A DNA stretch of 64,000 nt from Saccharibacillus soli (GCA_002189105.1 NIOB01000007.1:124001-188000), one strand, 5' to 3'; numbered from the stretch's first letter, positions 49,137-58,408 are shown. Made by a program: numbers and translations. The notes: a model not told the origin generated them from the sequence alone.

Positions 49137-49700
49137 ATGGAACGAAACGTAAACGGTACGACAATCAAGATTGTGCGCGGCGACATTACCCGCTACGAGA
49201 CGGACGCGATCGTTAACGCAGCCAACTCTTCCCTGCTGGGTGGGGGCGGTGTAGACGGCGCGATTCATCGCGCGGGCGGGCCGGAGATTCTGGAAGCATG
49301 CCGCAGGATTCGGGATCGGCAGGGAGGATGTGACACGGGCGACGCGGTAGTTACGACAGCAGGAAGGCTGCCCGCCCAGTTTGTCGTTCACACGGTGGGT
49401 CCCGTCTATCGAGGCGGACAGCACGGCGAGTCGGAGCAGCTCAAAAGCTGTTATATCCGCTCGATCGAAGAGGCGAAGAAGGCAGGAGCCAAACGCATAG
49501 CCTTTCCCAACATTTCGACCGGGATCTATGGGTATCCGCGTGAAGAGGCAGCGAAGATCGCATGGGACGCAGTAACCGTATGGATTCACGAGCAGGCACC
49601 AAACTCCATCGAAACGTTTATGGAAGAAATCGCTTTCGTCTGCTACGATGAAGAGAATGAACGACTTTACCAAACTCTGATGAAGCAGGCAGAAGCGTAA
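49137..49700 (+). CDS. Macro domain protein (O-acetyl-ADP-ribose deacetylase type)
   Basis: A 187-residue single macro domain, which hydrolyses O-acetyl-ADP-ribose or removes ADP-ribose from proteins. The ligand-binding loops are clear: [34 protein letters not shown] near the start, [22 protein letters not shown], and [12 protein letters not shown]. These residues match the YmdB/MacroD group rather than the PARG-like ones. ATG 49137 is chosen because of GAGGAGG upstream; the longer reading from 49059 starts inside the DUF2500 gene. The next gene, an esterase, follows 28 bases later. Confidence 0.93.
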   Translation: MERNVNGTTIKIVRGDITRYETDAIVNAANSSLLGGGGVDGAIHRAGGPEILEACRRIRDRQGGCDTGDAVVTTAGRLPAQFVVHTVGPVYRGGQHGESEQLKSCYIRSIEEAKKAGAKRIAFPNISTGIYGYPREEAAKIAWDAVTVWIHEQAPNSIETFMEEIAFVCYDEENERLYQTLMKQAEA

Positions 49701-49728
49701 AGCGAAGCAAAGGAGAGCAGAAGCAGCC

Positions 49729-50694
49729 ATGACTCATGCAATCGAAGCGCGAATCCAGGATCTGGAGCGGTATAATCCTTCCCAGACCGCAGAGAAGGAT
49801 CTGGATGAATTCTGGGCGGGAACCCTGGAGGCATATGCCGGGCAGCCCCTGAACGGTCAGCGTACTCGGGTAGATACGCCGATGAACGGTATGGATGTCT
49901 ACCTGACGACCTACGAAGGAGCAGATGATACGCCGCTGCACGCGTGGTATCTGACGCCCAAGACGCAGCCGGGACAGGAAGCGAAATTCCCATGTCTCGT
50001 CCACTACCACGGCTATACAGGCAGCAAGGGGATGCCGGAACATTTTGCCCACTATATTCTGATGGGTTTTGCAGTGCTGTCGATCGACGTACGCGGGCAG
50101 GGCGGAGACACCGGCAATCGACTGGATCAAACGTATGGTGCGGTCAAAGGCTGGCTGACACCAGGAATCTTGGATCGGGAGACGGCCTATTATCGAGCGA
50201 TTACGATTGATGCTCTGCGTGCGGTGGAGTGGGCTGCGTCGCAGCCGGAGACGGACCCGGAACGAATCATGGTCATTGGCGGCAGTCAGGGCGGCGGATT
50301 AGCAATGATTGTCGCTGCACTCAGCTCCATTCCTCGGGCGGCCGTGGCGCATATCCCGAATATGTGCCATATGGACTTTGGGATTCTGAACTCGAACAGT
50401 TCGCTCTCGGAAGCCGCTGATTTTGTCAGCCGACATCCCGAACATCTGGGCGCGGTACTCCAGACACTCAGTTATTTCGACAATCTGAATCTGGCCCCGC
50501 GTATTCAGATTCCCATTATGGTCTCCTGCGGTCTGAAAGATCCTTGCTGTATGCCCGAGACGGTCTATGCGGCCTACAACCGGATCACTTCGGAAAAAGA
50601 GATGCGAGTGTATCCGTTCGACGGGCACTGGGTATCGGATGGACAGAATCGCGCTGCCATGGAATTCCTCGCGCGTCATGCCGAACTTCGCTAA
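49729..50694 (+). CDS. Acetyl esterase, carbohydrate esterase family 7 (AXE1/cephalosporin C deacetylase)
   Basis: A cytoplasmic esterase of 321 residues that removes acetyl groups from xylo-oligosaccharides and related compounds. It has the CE7 signatures: the RGQ motif in SIDVRGQGGDTG, the nucleophile Ser186 in GGSQGGG, Asp in CGLKDPCC and His in PFDGHWV. The N-terminal 80 residues form the family's beta extension. No signal peptide is present, as usual for the family. AAAGGAGAG lies upstream. It follows the macro domain gene closely; together with yicI and the lichenase it points to use of plant polymers. Confidence 0.9.
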   Translation: MTHAIEARIQDLERYNPSQTAEKDLDEFWAGTLEAYAGQPLNGQRTRVDTPMNGMDVYLTTYEGADDTPLHAWYLTPKTQPGQEAKFPCLVHYHGYTGSKGMPEHFAHYILMGFAVLSIDVRGQGGDTGNRLDQTYGAVKGWLTPGILDRETAYYRAITIDALRAVEWAASQPETDPERIMVIGGSQGGGLAMIVAALSSIPRAAVAHIPNMCHMDFGILNSNSSLSEAADFVSRHPEHLGAVLQTLSYFDNLNLAPRIQIPIMVSCGLKDPCCMPETVYAAYNRITSEKEMRVYPFDGHWVSDGQNRAAMEFLARHAELR

Positions 50695-50766
50695 GGGGCA
50701 GGGGATTGCAGGCTCATTCAATCATCTGGCAGTAACATCGAATAGTTAAGGATGACAGGAACATGA

Positions 50767-50818
50767 AGAAGCTCAGACGGCGCTCACCATGGGAGGCGCG
50801 ATGGGCTTCTTTTTTTGT
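50767..50818 (+). terminator. Terminator of the esterase gene
   Basis: An imperfect stem (AGAAGCTCA with 50802-50810) is followed by eight or more T residues. Confidence 0.7.
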
Positions 50819-50941
50819 AGCAAATTTTCTTTAAATCACATACTTTACTTTTCTCACCGACTATATTATTATATATTCATCAGTTAACATTACTTCAACT
50901 AAACAAATGATGGTATAAGTAAAAAACGGGAGGCTTATTCG

Positions 50942-51796
50942 ATGTCTAACTATCATATTCATGCCGATGCTCATATGGGACGCGTTCAACTGAAAGTTAG
51001 CCAACTGGAGCGATCCATTACTTTTTATACGGAAGTAATCGGACTCAAGCTCTTGTCGCAGGGAGAAGGTCATGCCGAATTGGGCGTGGAAGGCAGCGGC
51101 GTACTGCTGGGGATCGAGGAAATCGCCCAAGCTCGTATTCTGCGACCGCAGAGTGTAACGGGACTGTATCATTTTGCGATTCTGCTCCCCAACCGCGAGG
51201 AACTGGGCACAACGCTGCTGCATCTGGCGCACACCGGAATCGAGATTGGACAGGGCGACCATCTGGTCAGCGAAGCATTCTATTTGAATGATCCGGATGG
51301 AAACGGGATTGAGATCTATGCCGACCGTCCACGCTCGCAGTGGCAAAAAGATGCCAAAGGCGAATATGTCATGGCGACTGATCCGGTGGATGTCGATTCC
51401 CTGCTGAAGCTGGCGGGTGAATGGCAGGGACTGCCGACAGGAACGATCATTGGACATGTCCATCTGCATGTGGGCAATCTGCCGGAAGCCCGCAAGTTCT
51501 ATGTGGACGGGCTGGGCTTCGACGTGGTGCTGCACTTCGGCGGCGGAGCGTTGTTCGTCTCGGCAGGTGGGTATCACCACCATATGGGTCTGAACACATG
51601 GGCAGGGGTGGGCGCTCCTGCGGCTCCTGCTGATGCCGTAGGCCTGCAATACTTCACCTTGGTCTATCCAAATGGTGAGGAGCTGGACAGAGCTGTAATG
51701 GCGCTGGAGAACGCTGGATTTGCGGTGACGGATACGCCAGAGGGTCCATCTGCCTTGGACCCATTTGGTAACCGGGCTGTACTGACCGTCGAATAA
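50942..51796 (+). CDS. catE: VOC family protein, catechol-2,3-dioxygenase type
   Basis: A 284-residue protein built of two vicinal oxygen chelate units (residues 8-130 and 165-280), like CatE, which opens catechol with oxygen and Fe(II). His16/17 region HMGRVQLKVSQLERSITFYTEVIGL, HVHLHVGNLPEARKFYVDGLGF and the glutamate ligand in GNGIEIYADR fit the metal site; SAGGYHHHMGLNTWAG is a further CatE mark. CGGGAGG stands well before the ATG. There is no catD partner or ferredoxin gene. The upstream region has TTACTT/AAGTAA inverted elements (50890-50895, 50917-50922), which could be a repressor site. Confidence 0.88.
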   Translation: MSNYHIHADAHMGRVQLKVSQLERSITFYTEVIGLKLLSQGEGHAELGVEGSGVLLGIEEIAQARILRPQSVTGLYHFAILLPNREELGTTLLHLAHTGIEIGQGDHLVSEAFYLNDPDGNGIEIYADRPRSQWQKDAKGEYVMATDPVDVDSLLKLAGEWQGLPTGTIIGHVHLHVGNLPEARKFYVDGLGFDVVLHFGGGALFVSAGGYHHHMGLNTWAGVGAPAAPADAVGLQYFTLVYPNGEELDRAVMALENAGFAVTDTPEGPSALDPFGNRAVLTVE

Positions 51797-51813
51797 AAAC
51801 AGGGTTATAAGAA

Positions 51814-51854
51814 GAAAGCTCCTTCGCTCAGGCGAATGGAGCTTTCGCTGTTTA
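51814..51854 (+). terminator. Terminator of catE
   Basis: AAAGCTCCTTCGC pairs with GCGAATGGAGCTTT around a four-base loop; the T tail (GCTGTTT) is short. Confidence 0.65.
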
Positions 51855-51939
51855 TTGGCGGAAAAATCTTTGACAACGACTGGGGAGTATGCGACGTTTG
51901 ATAGAGAGCATGCAGCAAAATAGACAAAGGAGAATGACA

Positions 51940-52542
51940 ATGAAAGTGGCTGGCGTTATTCTAAATATACTGGCGATTTTGTGGGCTGCGATGGGGCTTA
52001 TGCTCATGCTGGTCAAGAGCGACAACTACACCCAGACCGAAGATGTGGTGTACGCGACCATATTGTTCTACATCCCGGCTCTTTTTGTCCTTCTGGTCGG
52101 TTCGCTGCTCGTATACGCGGGGAATCAGAGAAAGTTACACCAAGAAAAATCAAGCTTTAAGCCGCAGGAGGATGTCTATTCGGTGGAAGAGGCCGCCGAC
52201 TATGAAGTGGGTTCGGACTTCTGCGCTCCGCGTCCCGAGGATGACGCCAAGAGACGTTATCGGGAATCAAACGAAATGGATGAGAGTCCTAGGCGCAGCA
52301 GGGACATTCAGTTTGCACCCCCTGATGCCCGTCAATGGGAAGATCAAGAGAAGGATCAGGAATGGGAACAGAGCTTGACAGGGGCCAATTCGTATCGGGC
52401 TGACCGCTTGGATAAGCCGGATCGTCCGGCTGCGGGTACTCTGGTTGAAGAGGTCTGTCTTTCCTGCGGAACCCGCAAGACGATGCGGGCCGGAACATCG
52501 GTGCCCTGCGATCACTGTGGGTCAACTGTAACCGCGGATTAA
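51940..52542 (+). CDS. Membrane protein with a C-terminal zinc ribbon, unknown function
   Basis: A 200-residue protein that I do not recognise as a family. Two membrane segments lie at about residues 3-25 (VAGVILNILAILWAAMGLMLML) and 35-60. A long acidic, Arg/Asp/Glu-rich cytoplasmic linker follows, and the end has CLSCGTRKTM ... CDHCGS, two CxxC pairs spaced 15 residues apart, a zinc ribbon. I use ATG 51940 behind AAAGGAG; the ATG at 51934 is too close to this site. It lies 66 bases before ung. Confidence 0.65.
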   Translation: MKVAGVILNILAILWAAMGLMLMLVKSDNYTQTEDVVYATILFYIPALFVLLVGSLLVYAGNQRKLHQEKSSFKPQEDVYSVEEAADYEVGSDFCAPRPEDDAKRRYRESNEMDESPRRSRDIQFAPPDARQWEDQEKDQEWEQSLTGANSYRADRLDKPDRPAAGTLVEEVCLSCGTRKTMRAGTSVPCDHCGSTVTAD

Positions 52543-52607
52543 GCGATTAAGAGTCATAACCGTAAGGCAGACAAACTGGCCATTTTTGAAGAAAGGGTGT
52601 GGAGACG

Positions 52608-53288
52608 ATGAAACCAATCTTTGAGAACGACTGGGCAGACGTGCTGCATCCCGAGATGCAGAAGCCCTATTATCAGGATCTGAGGCGCAAGCTGGCGGAT
52701 GAGTATCGCTCACGTACCATCTATCCGGATATGTATCATATCTTTAGTGCCTTTCACCTGACGTCCTTTGCGGATACGCGGGTGGTCATTTTGGGGCAGG
52801 ACCCGTATCACGGCCCCCGTCAGGCGCATGGACTCAGCTTCTCGGTACAGCCTGGCATCCATGTGCCGCCGTCACTGGAAAATATCTATCGGGAGCTGCA
52901 TGATGATCTCGGCTGTCCGCCGGTTCAGCATGGGTTTCTGGAACATTGGGCCAAGCAGGGAGTGCTGCTGCTCAACAATGTATTGACCGTTCGCCGGGGA
53001 GCGGCGGCTTCGCACCAAGGCATGGGCTGGGAGACTTTTACCGATGCGGCGATTGCTGCGATCAATGAACGGGAGACGCCTGCCGTATTTATCCTGTGGG
53101 GACGAAGCGCTCAGGAAAAAGGGGCGTTTATCGACGCAGAGCGGCATCTGGTCATTAAGTCGGCTCACCCCAGTCCCCGTTCTGCGGATCGTGGATTTTT
53201 TGGCAGTCGTCCGTTTTCGCGTACAAATGTCTTTTTGCAGAGCCACGGGATGCCGGAAATCGATTGGTGTCTGCCTGCTGAACCATGA
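52608..53288 (+). CDS. ung: Uracil-DNA glycosylase
   Basis: Removes uracil from DNA at the start of base excision repair. The 226-residue protein is family 1: the catalytic Asp65 lies in [20 protein letters not shown], the substrate pocket is in [23 protein letters not shown], and the His loop is [21 protein letters not shown] prefer ATG 52608 since the AAAGGG site would be only one base from GTG 52599. It is followed after 42 bases by yjjG, which degrades pyrimidine nucleotides; both act against abnormal pyrimidines, and they may be cotranscribed. Confidence 0.96.
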   Translation: MKPIFENDWADVLHPEMQKPYYQDLRRKLADEYRSRTIYPDMYHIFSAFHLTSFADTRVVILGQDPYHGPRQAHGLSFSVQPGIHVPPSLENIYRELHDDLGCPPVQHGFLEHWAKQGVLLLNNVLTVRRGAAASHQGMGWETFTDAAIAAINERETPAVFILWGRSAQEKGAFIDAERHLVIKSAHPSPRSADRGFFGSRPFSRTNVFLQSHGMPEIDWCLPAEP

Positions 53289-53330
53289 ATTTGAGCATGT
53301 AAGTTTGAGAGAAAGAAGGGAACACGCAGG

Positions 53331-54059
53331 ATGAAGTCTTATCGCTATTTATTGTTTGACGCTGACGATACGCTGCTTGATTTTCAGCGCTGTGAACGTG
53401 AAGCCTTGGCTGGAGCATTAAAAGAAGCAGCTGTTGATCGAGCTTATGAAGAATGTCTGACTTGTTATTCAGCGATTAATCGGGCACTCTGGCTGGATTA
53501 TGAGCAGAAGAAGATTACCCAGAGCGAGCTGCGTTCGGAGCGGTTCCGGCGCATGTTTGCCCAACTGGGCATAGAGCAGAATCCAGAGGCTTTTGGCGAG
53601 TTATATCTACGGCATTTCGCGGCAGGATCGTTCCTGACCCCTGATGCTCTGGCCGTGTGCGACGCACTCAAGCCGCATTTTGACCTGTCGATTATCACCA
53701 ACGGGATTCGTGACGTTCAGTTCTCCCGGATCTATGGTTCGGCACTCAAGGAACATTTCGATCATATTGTGGTGTCCGACGATGTAGGCTTCGCCAAGCC
53801 CGCACCGGAGATCTTCGATCATGCCCTGCATAGAATCGGCTGTGAAGACAAATCTCAGGTGCTTATCATTGGAGACTCGCTGACTTCGGATATTCGCGGA
53901 GGGCACTTGTATGGTATCGACACCTGCTGGTATAACCCTGCACAGTTGCAGAATGGCAGCGACATTACCCCGACCTATGAGATCAGCCGGCTGCCCGATC
54001 TTCTGCCGCTGCTTGGGATAGAGCTGGCTGGCGATTGCCAGGGTACTACAGCACACTAG
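53331..54059 (+). CDS. yjjG: Non-canonical pyrimidine nucleotidase, YjjG family
   Basis: A 242-residue HAD phosphatase. The nucleophile motif is YLLFDADDTLLDF, followed by the helical cap with RRMFAQLGI, then SIITNGIRDVQFSRI, GFAKPAPEIFDHAL and IIGDSLTSDIRGG. YjjG removes phosphate from unusual pyrimidine nucleotides such as dUMP and 5-halogenated forms, keeping them out of DNA. The start follows AGAAAGAAGG. It lies 42 bases after ung, and its function would complement that enzyme. Its end has a strong shared terminator. Confidence 0.9.
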   Translation: MKSYRYLLFDADDTLLDFQRCEREALAGALKEAAVDRAYEECLTCYSAINRALWLDYEQKKITQSELRSERFRRMFAQLGIEQNPEAFGELYLRHFAAGSFLTPDALAVCDALKPHFDLSIITNGIRDVQFSRIYGSALKEHFDHIVVSDDVGFAKPAPEIFDHALHRIGCEDKSQVLIIGDSLTSDIRGGHLYGIDTCWYNPAQLQNGSDITPTYEISRLPDLLPLLGIELAGDCQGTTAH

Positions 54060-54094
54060 AAGGACATCATGAGCGTCTTTCTGTTTTGTACATG

Positions 54095-54138
54095 AAAAAG
54101 GCGCGTTCTCACGGTATGGGAACGCGCCTTTTTTGACA
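54095..54138. terminator. Bidirectional terminator between yjjG and the acetyltransferase gene
   Basis: AAAAAGGCGCGTTC pairs with GAACGCGCCTTTTTT around TCACGGTATG, with A and T runs on the two sides. Confidence 0.9.
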
Positions 54139-54205
54139 TGGCGAAGGTTCAGGCTGAATGGGTGTAACTGCAAGCGGCATCGGCTAAATTCGACGGCTTC
54201 AGATG

Positions 54206-55042
54206 TCAGCGTACCCGGTAATGGTGCCGAGCGATGACCTGGAAGCCAAGCTGCTCATACAGGGCGATAGCGGGGCGATTGTCCTGAAGCACCTGGAAAT
54301 ATAATTCGGCGGCTCCATGCTGCGCAGCCCAATGAATCAGCTCAGTCATCATGGCAGCGGCCAGTCCACGTCTGCGAAAATGTGGAGAGACCATCAGGTT
54401 GCTGATGTACGCATAATCACCCTGGGCGACAATAGTGGCAAGCGCCGCTGTCTCCCTGTCAATCGACATTCGGGCGAAGCTATGCGGAGCCGTAATGCCG
54501 CCGAAGATGGCTGCATAGGACTCACCTTGCTTGGCGGACAGCTTTTTCATCGAGAGAAACTCACGCAGCCAGGCTGCGTTTTCTTCTTGATGCTGACCTT
54601 CCGGCAGATGAATCTGTGCTTCGAGAGCCTTGGCGTTTGCGGGCCGCTGGGCAATGAGATGCCGTGCAAGCTCCACCGATCCGGCCATCAGATAGCAGGG
54701 TTCGGCGAGCCTGTAACCGGCGGCTTCCAGCTGTCTATCCAGCGTGGGCGGCGACGTCTCGCTGACATAGAAGCACGACGCGATCCCCTGCTGCGAGGCA
54801 AAAGCTTCTGCGCGTTCCAGCCAGTGATCGCTCTCGGCATCGAAGCGCGGGAAGGGAGCAGCGGTCCAGACGCTGTTGCCGCGCCGACTGACCCCTTCCG
54901 AAGCCCTCAGCAGCCATCCATCCAGTGTCTCCCGAACGATAGGCGGCCGGGCTTCGATGGTGAGCTGCTCCAGCAGACGAGCCTTGTGCAGCCGGTCTTG
55001 TTGATCTGAATGAAGACTTGATGGTCCATGAATATCCGTCAC
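54206..55042 (-). CDS. GNAT-family N-acetyltransferase with a G9 tract at its start
   Basis: About 278 residues. The C-terminal 130 residues are a typical GNAT domain with YAYISNLMVSPHFRRRGLAAAMMTELI (acetyl-CoA motif RRRGLA) and DNRPAIALYEQLGFQVIARHHYRVR; the N-terminal half is a degenerate second copy. The substrate is unknown. The start is uncertain. GTG 55042 has a run of nine G residues (C9 at 55049-55057 on the plus strand) at the distance of a ribosome binding site; TTG 55063 would put the run inside the gene. A change in the length of the run would alter either spacing or frame. Confidence 0.8.
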   Translation of the reverse strand: MTDIHGPSSLHSDQQDRLHKARLLEQLTIEARPPIVRETLDGWLLRASEGVSRRGNSVWTAAPFPRFDAESDHWLERAEAFASQQGIASCFYVSETSPPTLDRQLEAAGYRLAEPCYLMAGSVELARHLIAQRPANAKALEAQIHLPEGQHQEENAAWLREFLSMKKLSAKQGESYAAIFGGITAPHSFARMSIDRETAALATIVAQGDYAYISNLMVSPHFRRRGLAAAMMTELIHWAAQHGAAELYFQVLQDNRPAIALYEQLGFQVIARHHYRVR

Positions 55043-55154
55043 CTGCGACCCCCCCCCGATCAAACCTTAATGTTCCCGATTATAGCGCCGTTTGAGTTAC
55101 TTCGGCAACCTGCTGGATAAATTCCTTAAAAACTTTAGCTTCAGACCTATCCTT

Positions 55155-55183
55155 TTGACTATTGAAAACGCTACAATTAAAAT
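55155..55183 (+). promoter_or_regulatory. Putative promoter of fumC
   Basis: TTGACT (55155-55160) and TAAAAT (55178-55183) are spaced by 17 bases. Confidence 0.55.
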
Positions 55184-55198
55184 CGTAGTGTGAGACGG

Positions 55199-55254
55199 CG
55201 CCGCGCGTGGGCTGTCCGACCAAGGATAGGCGGAGGATTCAGACTCGCGCGGCG
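55199..55254 (+). promoter_or_regulatory. Hairpin in the fumC 5' leader
   Basis: CGCCGCGCG (55199-55207) and CGCGCGGCG (55246-55254) are perfectly complementary, with 38 bases between them. There is no T run, so it is not a terminator. The stem ends about 20 bases before the fumC ribosome binding site. Confidence 0.5.
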
Positions 55255-55292
55255 TATTCATTTTGTGATAGCGACGAAGGAGGAGACGGATT

Positions 55293-56672
55293 TTGGATTA
55301 CCGGATCGAAAAAGACACGCTTGGAGAAATGAAAGTGCCTGCTGACAAGATGTGGGGGGCGCAAACGCAGCGCAGTAAAGAGAACTTTCCGATCGGCCAG
55401 GAGAAAATGCCTTCCGAAGTTATTCGTGCCTTCGCCGTTCTGAAGAAATCGGCGGCGCTCGCCAATCAGGATCTGGGCAAGCTGTCTGAGCATAAGGCTG
55501 GAGCGATTGCTCAGGCAGCCGACGAGATTCTCGAAGGCCTGCTCGATGACCAATTTCCGCTGGTAGTCTGGCAGACGGGCAGCGGTACGCAGTCCAACAT
55601 GAACGTAAACGAAGTGATCGCCTACAGAGGCAATCAGCTGCTGGAGGAAAAAGGGCTTCAGGATGAACGCCTGCATCCCAACGATCATGTCAACATGTCA
55701 CAAAGCTCAAACGACACGTTCCCGACCGCCCTTCACGTAGCGGGTGCGCTGGCTGTCGAAGACAAGCTGCTTCCAGCCATCGCTGTGCTCAAGGCGACAC
55801 TTGACGAGAAATCGGAAGCCTTCAAAGACGTCATCAAGATTGGCCGTACGCACCTGATGGACGCCACTCCACTGACACTCGGTCAGGAGATCAGCGGCTG
55901 GTCAGCGATGCTGGAGAAAAGCGGCAGCATGATTAAGCAAAGTGTGCAGCACATGAAAGAACTGGCGATTGGCGGGACAGCCGTGGGTACAGGTATTAAC
56001 GCTCATCCAGAGTTTGGCGACCGCGCGGCAGCTTATATCTCCCAGTTCACCCAATCCAAATTCACTTCCGCCAAAAATAAATTCCATGCACTTACCAGTC
56101 ATGATGAGACAGTCTATACGCATGGTGCGATTAAAGCACTGGCTGCCGATCTGATGAAGATTGCCAACGACGTACGCTGGCTGGCCAGCGGCCCGCGGAG
56201 CGGCCTGGGTGAGATCAAAATTCCCGAGAATGAACCGGGAAGCTCGATCATGCCGGGTAAAGTTAATCCAACGCAGCCGGAAGCGATCACGATGGTGGTG
56301 GCTCAAGTGTTTGGCAACGATACGACCATTGGCTTTGCCGCAAGTCAGGGTAACTTCGAGCTGAACGTATTTAAGCCCGTACTGATCTATAACTTCCTCC
56401 AGTCGGTCAATCTGCTGGCTGACTCGATCATCGCATTTAACGATAAGTGCGCAGTAGGCATCGAAGCGAATCACGATCAGATCGAGCACAACCTTCGCAA
56501 CTCGCTGATGCTGGTGACATCGCTCAACCCGCACATCGGATATGAAAATGCAGCCAAGATCGCCAAAAAAGCGCATGCCGAAGGCACTTCGCTGAAAGAA
56601 GCGGCTCTGGCGACAGGTCTGCTGACGGAAGAAGAATTCGACCGTTATGTCGATCCTAAGAAAATGATTTAA
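55293..56672 (+). CDS. fumC: Fumarate hydratase, class II
   Basis: Interconverts fumarate and malate in the citric acid cycle; cytoplasmic, homotetrameric, without an iron-sulfur centre. The 459-residue length is normal. The superfamily signature [16 protein letters not shown] is present, as are [40 protein letters not shown] and [18 protein letters not shown], which supply active-site residues. The start is TTG 55293, with AAGGAGGAG ten bases upstream and no suitable ATG. The leader carries a 9-bp stem. Confidence 0.97.
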   Translation: MDYRIEKDTLGEMKVPADKMWGAQTQRSKENFPIGQEKMPSEVIRAFAVLKKSAALANQDLGKLSEHKAGAIAQAADEILEGLLDDQFPLVVWQTGSGTQSNMNVNEVIAYRGNQLLEEKGLQDERLHPNDHVNMSQSSNDTFPTALHVAGALAVEDKLLPAIAVLKATLDEKSEAFKDVIKIGRTHLMDATPLTLGQEISGWSAMLEKSGSMIKQSVQHMKELAIGGTAVGTGINAHPEFGDRAAAYISQFTQSKFTSAKNKFHALTSHDETVYTHGAIKALAADLMKIANDVRWLASGPRSGLGEIKIPENEPGSSIMPGKVNPTQPEAITMVVAQVFGNDTTIGFAASQGNFELNVFKPVLIYNFLQSVNLLADSIIAFNDKCAVGIEANHDQIEHNLRNSLMLVTSLNPHIGYENAAKIAKKAHAEGTSLKEAALATGLLTEEEFDRYVDPKKMI

Positions 56673-56745
56673 AAATCGGATTGCGAATCTGATTCAGATA
56701 CATCCACACAGAGAGAAAATGAATGAAATGGAGGAGAGCAGAGCC

Positions 56746-57306
56746 ATGACTGAACCCGTTATCCGTGAAGAAGAATTGGAAAGTCTGCGTTACCCGATTG
56801 GGCGTCCCGACCGTGCATCCGAGCAGAAGAGAGCCGAGAATCTTGCCGAGTGCATTGAAGATCTTCGCCGACTGCCGGACCGCTTGGAAGAGACCATTGA
56901 GGGATTAAGCGAGGAACAGCTGGATACCCCTTATCGTCCAGACGGCTGGACGGTGCGTCAAGTGATCCATCATCTGGCAGACAGCCATATGAACGCGTAT
57001 ATGCGCCTGAAGCTGGCACTCACTGAAGACCAGCCGACGATCAAGCCTTACGAAGAAGGCGATTGGGCGAAAGAGCCGGACGCGTCGGCGCTGGCTGTTG
57101 GCGCATCGTTGATGATTCTGCGCGGACTGCATACGCGATGGACATTTGCTCTCGAATCGTTGACGCCTGAGCAGTTGGCCAGAACGTTCTATCATCCCGA
57201 GTCCGGCGAGTGGACGCGTCTGGATGCTCAGACTGCCCACTATGCCTGGCATTCCCTTCATCACACAGCTCAGATCGCCAAGCTGCGTGAGCGAATGGGC
57301 AAGTAG
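56746..57306 (+). CDS. yfiT: Putative bacillithiol transferase, YfiT/DinB family
   Basis: A 186-residue DinB-fold protein. The fold's metal-binding His residues are visible in WTVRQVIHHLADSH and in HYAWHSLHHTAQI. The YfiT pattern RYPIGRPDRASEQKRAENL at the start identifies it with the YfiT/BstA group, which conjugates bacillithiol to toxic compounds or acts as a metal-dependent hydrolase. I start it at ATG 56746 behind GGAGGAG. It is 73 bases after fumC; whether the two are cotranscribed is unclear, as no terminator stands between. The presence of bacillithiol chemistry supports a Bacillota host. Confidence 0.87.
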   Translation: MTEPVIREEELESLRYPIGRPDRASEQKRAENLAECIEDLRRLPDRLEETIEGLSEEQLDTPYRPDGWTVRQVIHHLADSHMNAYMRLKLALTEDQPTIKPYEEGDWAKEPDASALAVGASLMILRGLHTRWTFALESLTPEQLARTFYHPESGEWTRLDAQTAHYAWHSLHHTAQIAKLRERMGK

Positions 57307-57331
57307 AAGAGTGGAATAATCGAAGTCTCGA

Positions 57332-57375
57332 CCAGCGGCCTTTTCCCAAAATAATGGGGAAAGGCTGTTTGCTTG
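57332..57375 (+). terminator. Terminator of yfiT
   Basis: CAGC-GG-CCTTTTCCC pairs with GGGGAAAGG-CTG around AAAATAAT; a short T run follows. Confidence 0.65.
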
Positions 57376-57465
57376 ATTGCGGAAAAATCTTTAAAAGTGA
57401 ATATAAGTGTTGGAACTTTGCTATGGTTCATGGACGATCCTCCGCATAATATGGAAACACAAACC

Positions 57466-57482
57466 ATGTAAACACTTTACAT
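57466..57482. promoter_or_regulatory. Palindromic site upstream of the lichenase gene
   Basis: ATGTAAACACTTTACAT is a perfect 7-3-7 palindrome, 91 bases before the lichenase start. It resembles a dimer-binding operator; it is not a good cre match because the central CG is absent. Confidence 0.5.
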
Positions 57483-57572
57483 AAAAGCCATTCCCGTCAG
57501 ATCTGAAGTCAAAAGGGAAAGTCGGCTTGGCGGATGCGTCTGCATGGTTTGACATCATTACGGAGGTGCAAG

Positions 57573-58286
57573 ATGAAAAAGAAGATGGGATTCAGCCTGA
57601 TGGTATCGAGTTTGGTTTCTCTGTTGATTTCGGTAAGCGCTTTCGCGGGATGGACATTCTGGGAACCGCTTACGTATCACAACCCAAGCACGTGGCAAAA
57701 GGCGGATGGATATTCCAACGGCTCAATGTTTAACTGTACCTGGCGGGCGAATAACGCCAATTTCACCAGCGATGGCAAGCTGCGCCTAAGCCTGACCAGC
57801 CCATCCAATAACAAGTTTGACTGCGGCGAATATCGCTCCACGAACAAATACGGCTATGGTCTGTATGAAGTCAGCATGAAACCAGCGAAGAACACGGGCA
57901 TTGTCTCTTCATTCTTCACCTATACGGGGCCTTCCGACGGCACCCAGTGGGACGAGATCGACATCGAGTTTTTGGGAAAAGACACGACCAAAGTCCAATT
58001 CAATTATTATACCAATGGGGTCGGAGGCCATGAGAAGATCGTCGATCTGGGCTTCGATGCTTCGCAGGGGTTCCATACCTATGCTTTTGATTGGCAGCAG
58101 GGTTCGATCAAATGGTACGTCGATGGCGTACTCAAACATACAGCGACCTCGAATATTCCCAAGACACCGGGCAAGATGATGATGAATATCTGGAATGGAA
58201 CGGGTGTGGATAGTTGGTTGGGTTCTTATAACGGCGTGAATCCTCTGCATGCTGAATATGACTGGGTGAAATATACGAGCAATTAA
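57573..58286 (+). CDS. bglS: Lichenase (endo-beta-1,3-1,4-glucanase), glycoside hydrolase family 16
   Basis: A secreted enzyme that cuts mixed-linked beta-glucans of cereal walls and lichenan. The 237-residue precursor has a signal peptide ([20 protein letters not shown], likely cleaved after AFA at residue 25). The GH16 site is DEIDIEFLG: Glu128 is the nucleophile and Glu132 the acid/base. Cys54 and Cys84 are placed as the disulfide known in lichenases. The start at ATG 57573 follows CGGAGGTG. It precedes a sugar-binding lipoprotein gene and YesM/YesN, so it is likely the enzyme that feeds this uptake system. Confidence 0.95.
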   Translation: MKKKMGFSLMVSSLVSLLISVSAFAGWTFWEPLTYHNPSTWQKADGYSNGSMFNCTWRANNANFTSDGKLRLSLTSPSNNKFDCGEYRSTNKYGYGLYEVSMKPAKNTGIVSSFFTYTGPSDGTQWDEIDIEFLGKDTTKVQFNYYTNGVGGHEKIVDLGFDASQGFHTYAFDWQQGSIKWYVDGVLKHTATSNIPKTPGKMMMNIWNGTGVDSWLGSYNGVNPLHAEYDWVKYTSN

Positions 58287-58408
58287 CGCAGGTAGATGGA
58301 GGGGCAGACGAGCCGCTGATAATCGCTTTGTTTAGCAGGAGGTCTGGATGGGCTTTTGACGAGAGATGATAGAAATCCAACATCCGTATTCACTTTTTAA
58401 TATCCTAA

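Noticed and set aside
50861-51940. A 359-codon minus-strand frame opposite catE
   Set aside because: Antisense shadow of the catE coding sequence without start signals or recognisable domains.
54735-55009. Plus-strand frame opposite the acetyltransferase at 54206-55042
   Set aside because: Antisense shadow of a gene with clear GNAT motifs.
57466-57482. Palindrome before the lichenase gene as a cre site
   Set aside because: The central CG of the CcpA consensus is missing; the fit is clearly worse than that of the site at 37470-37483.
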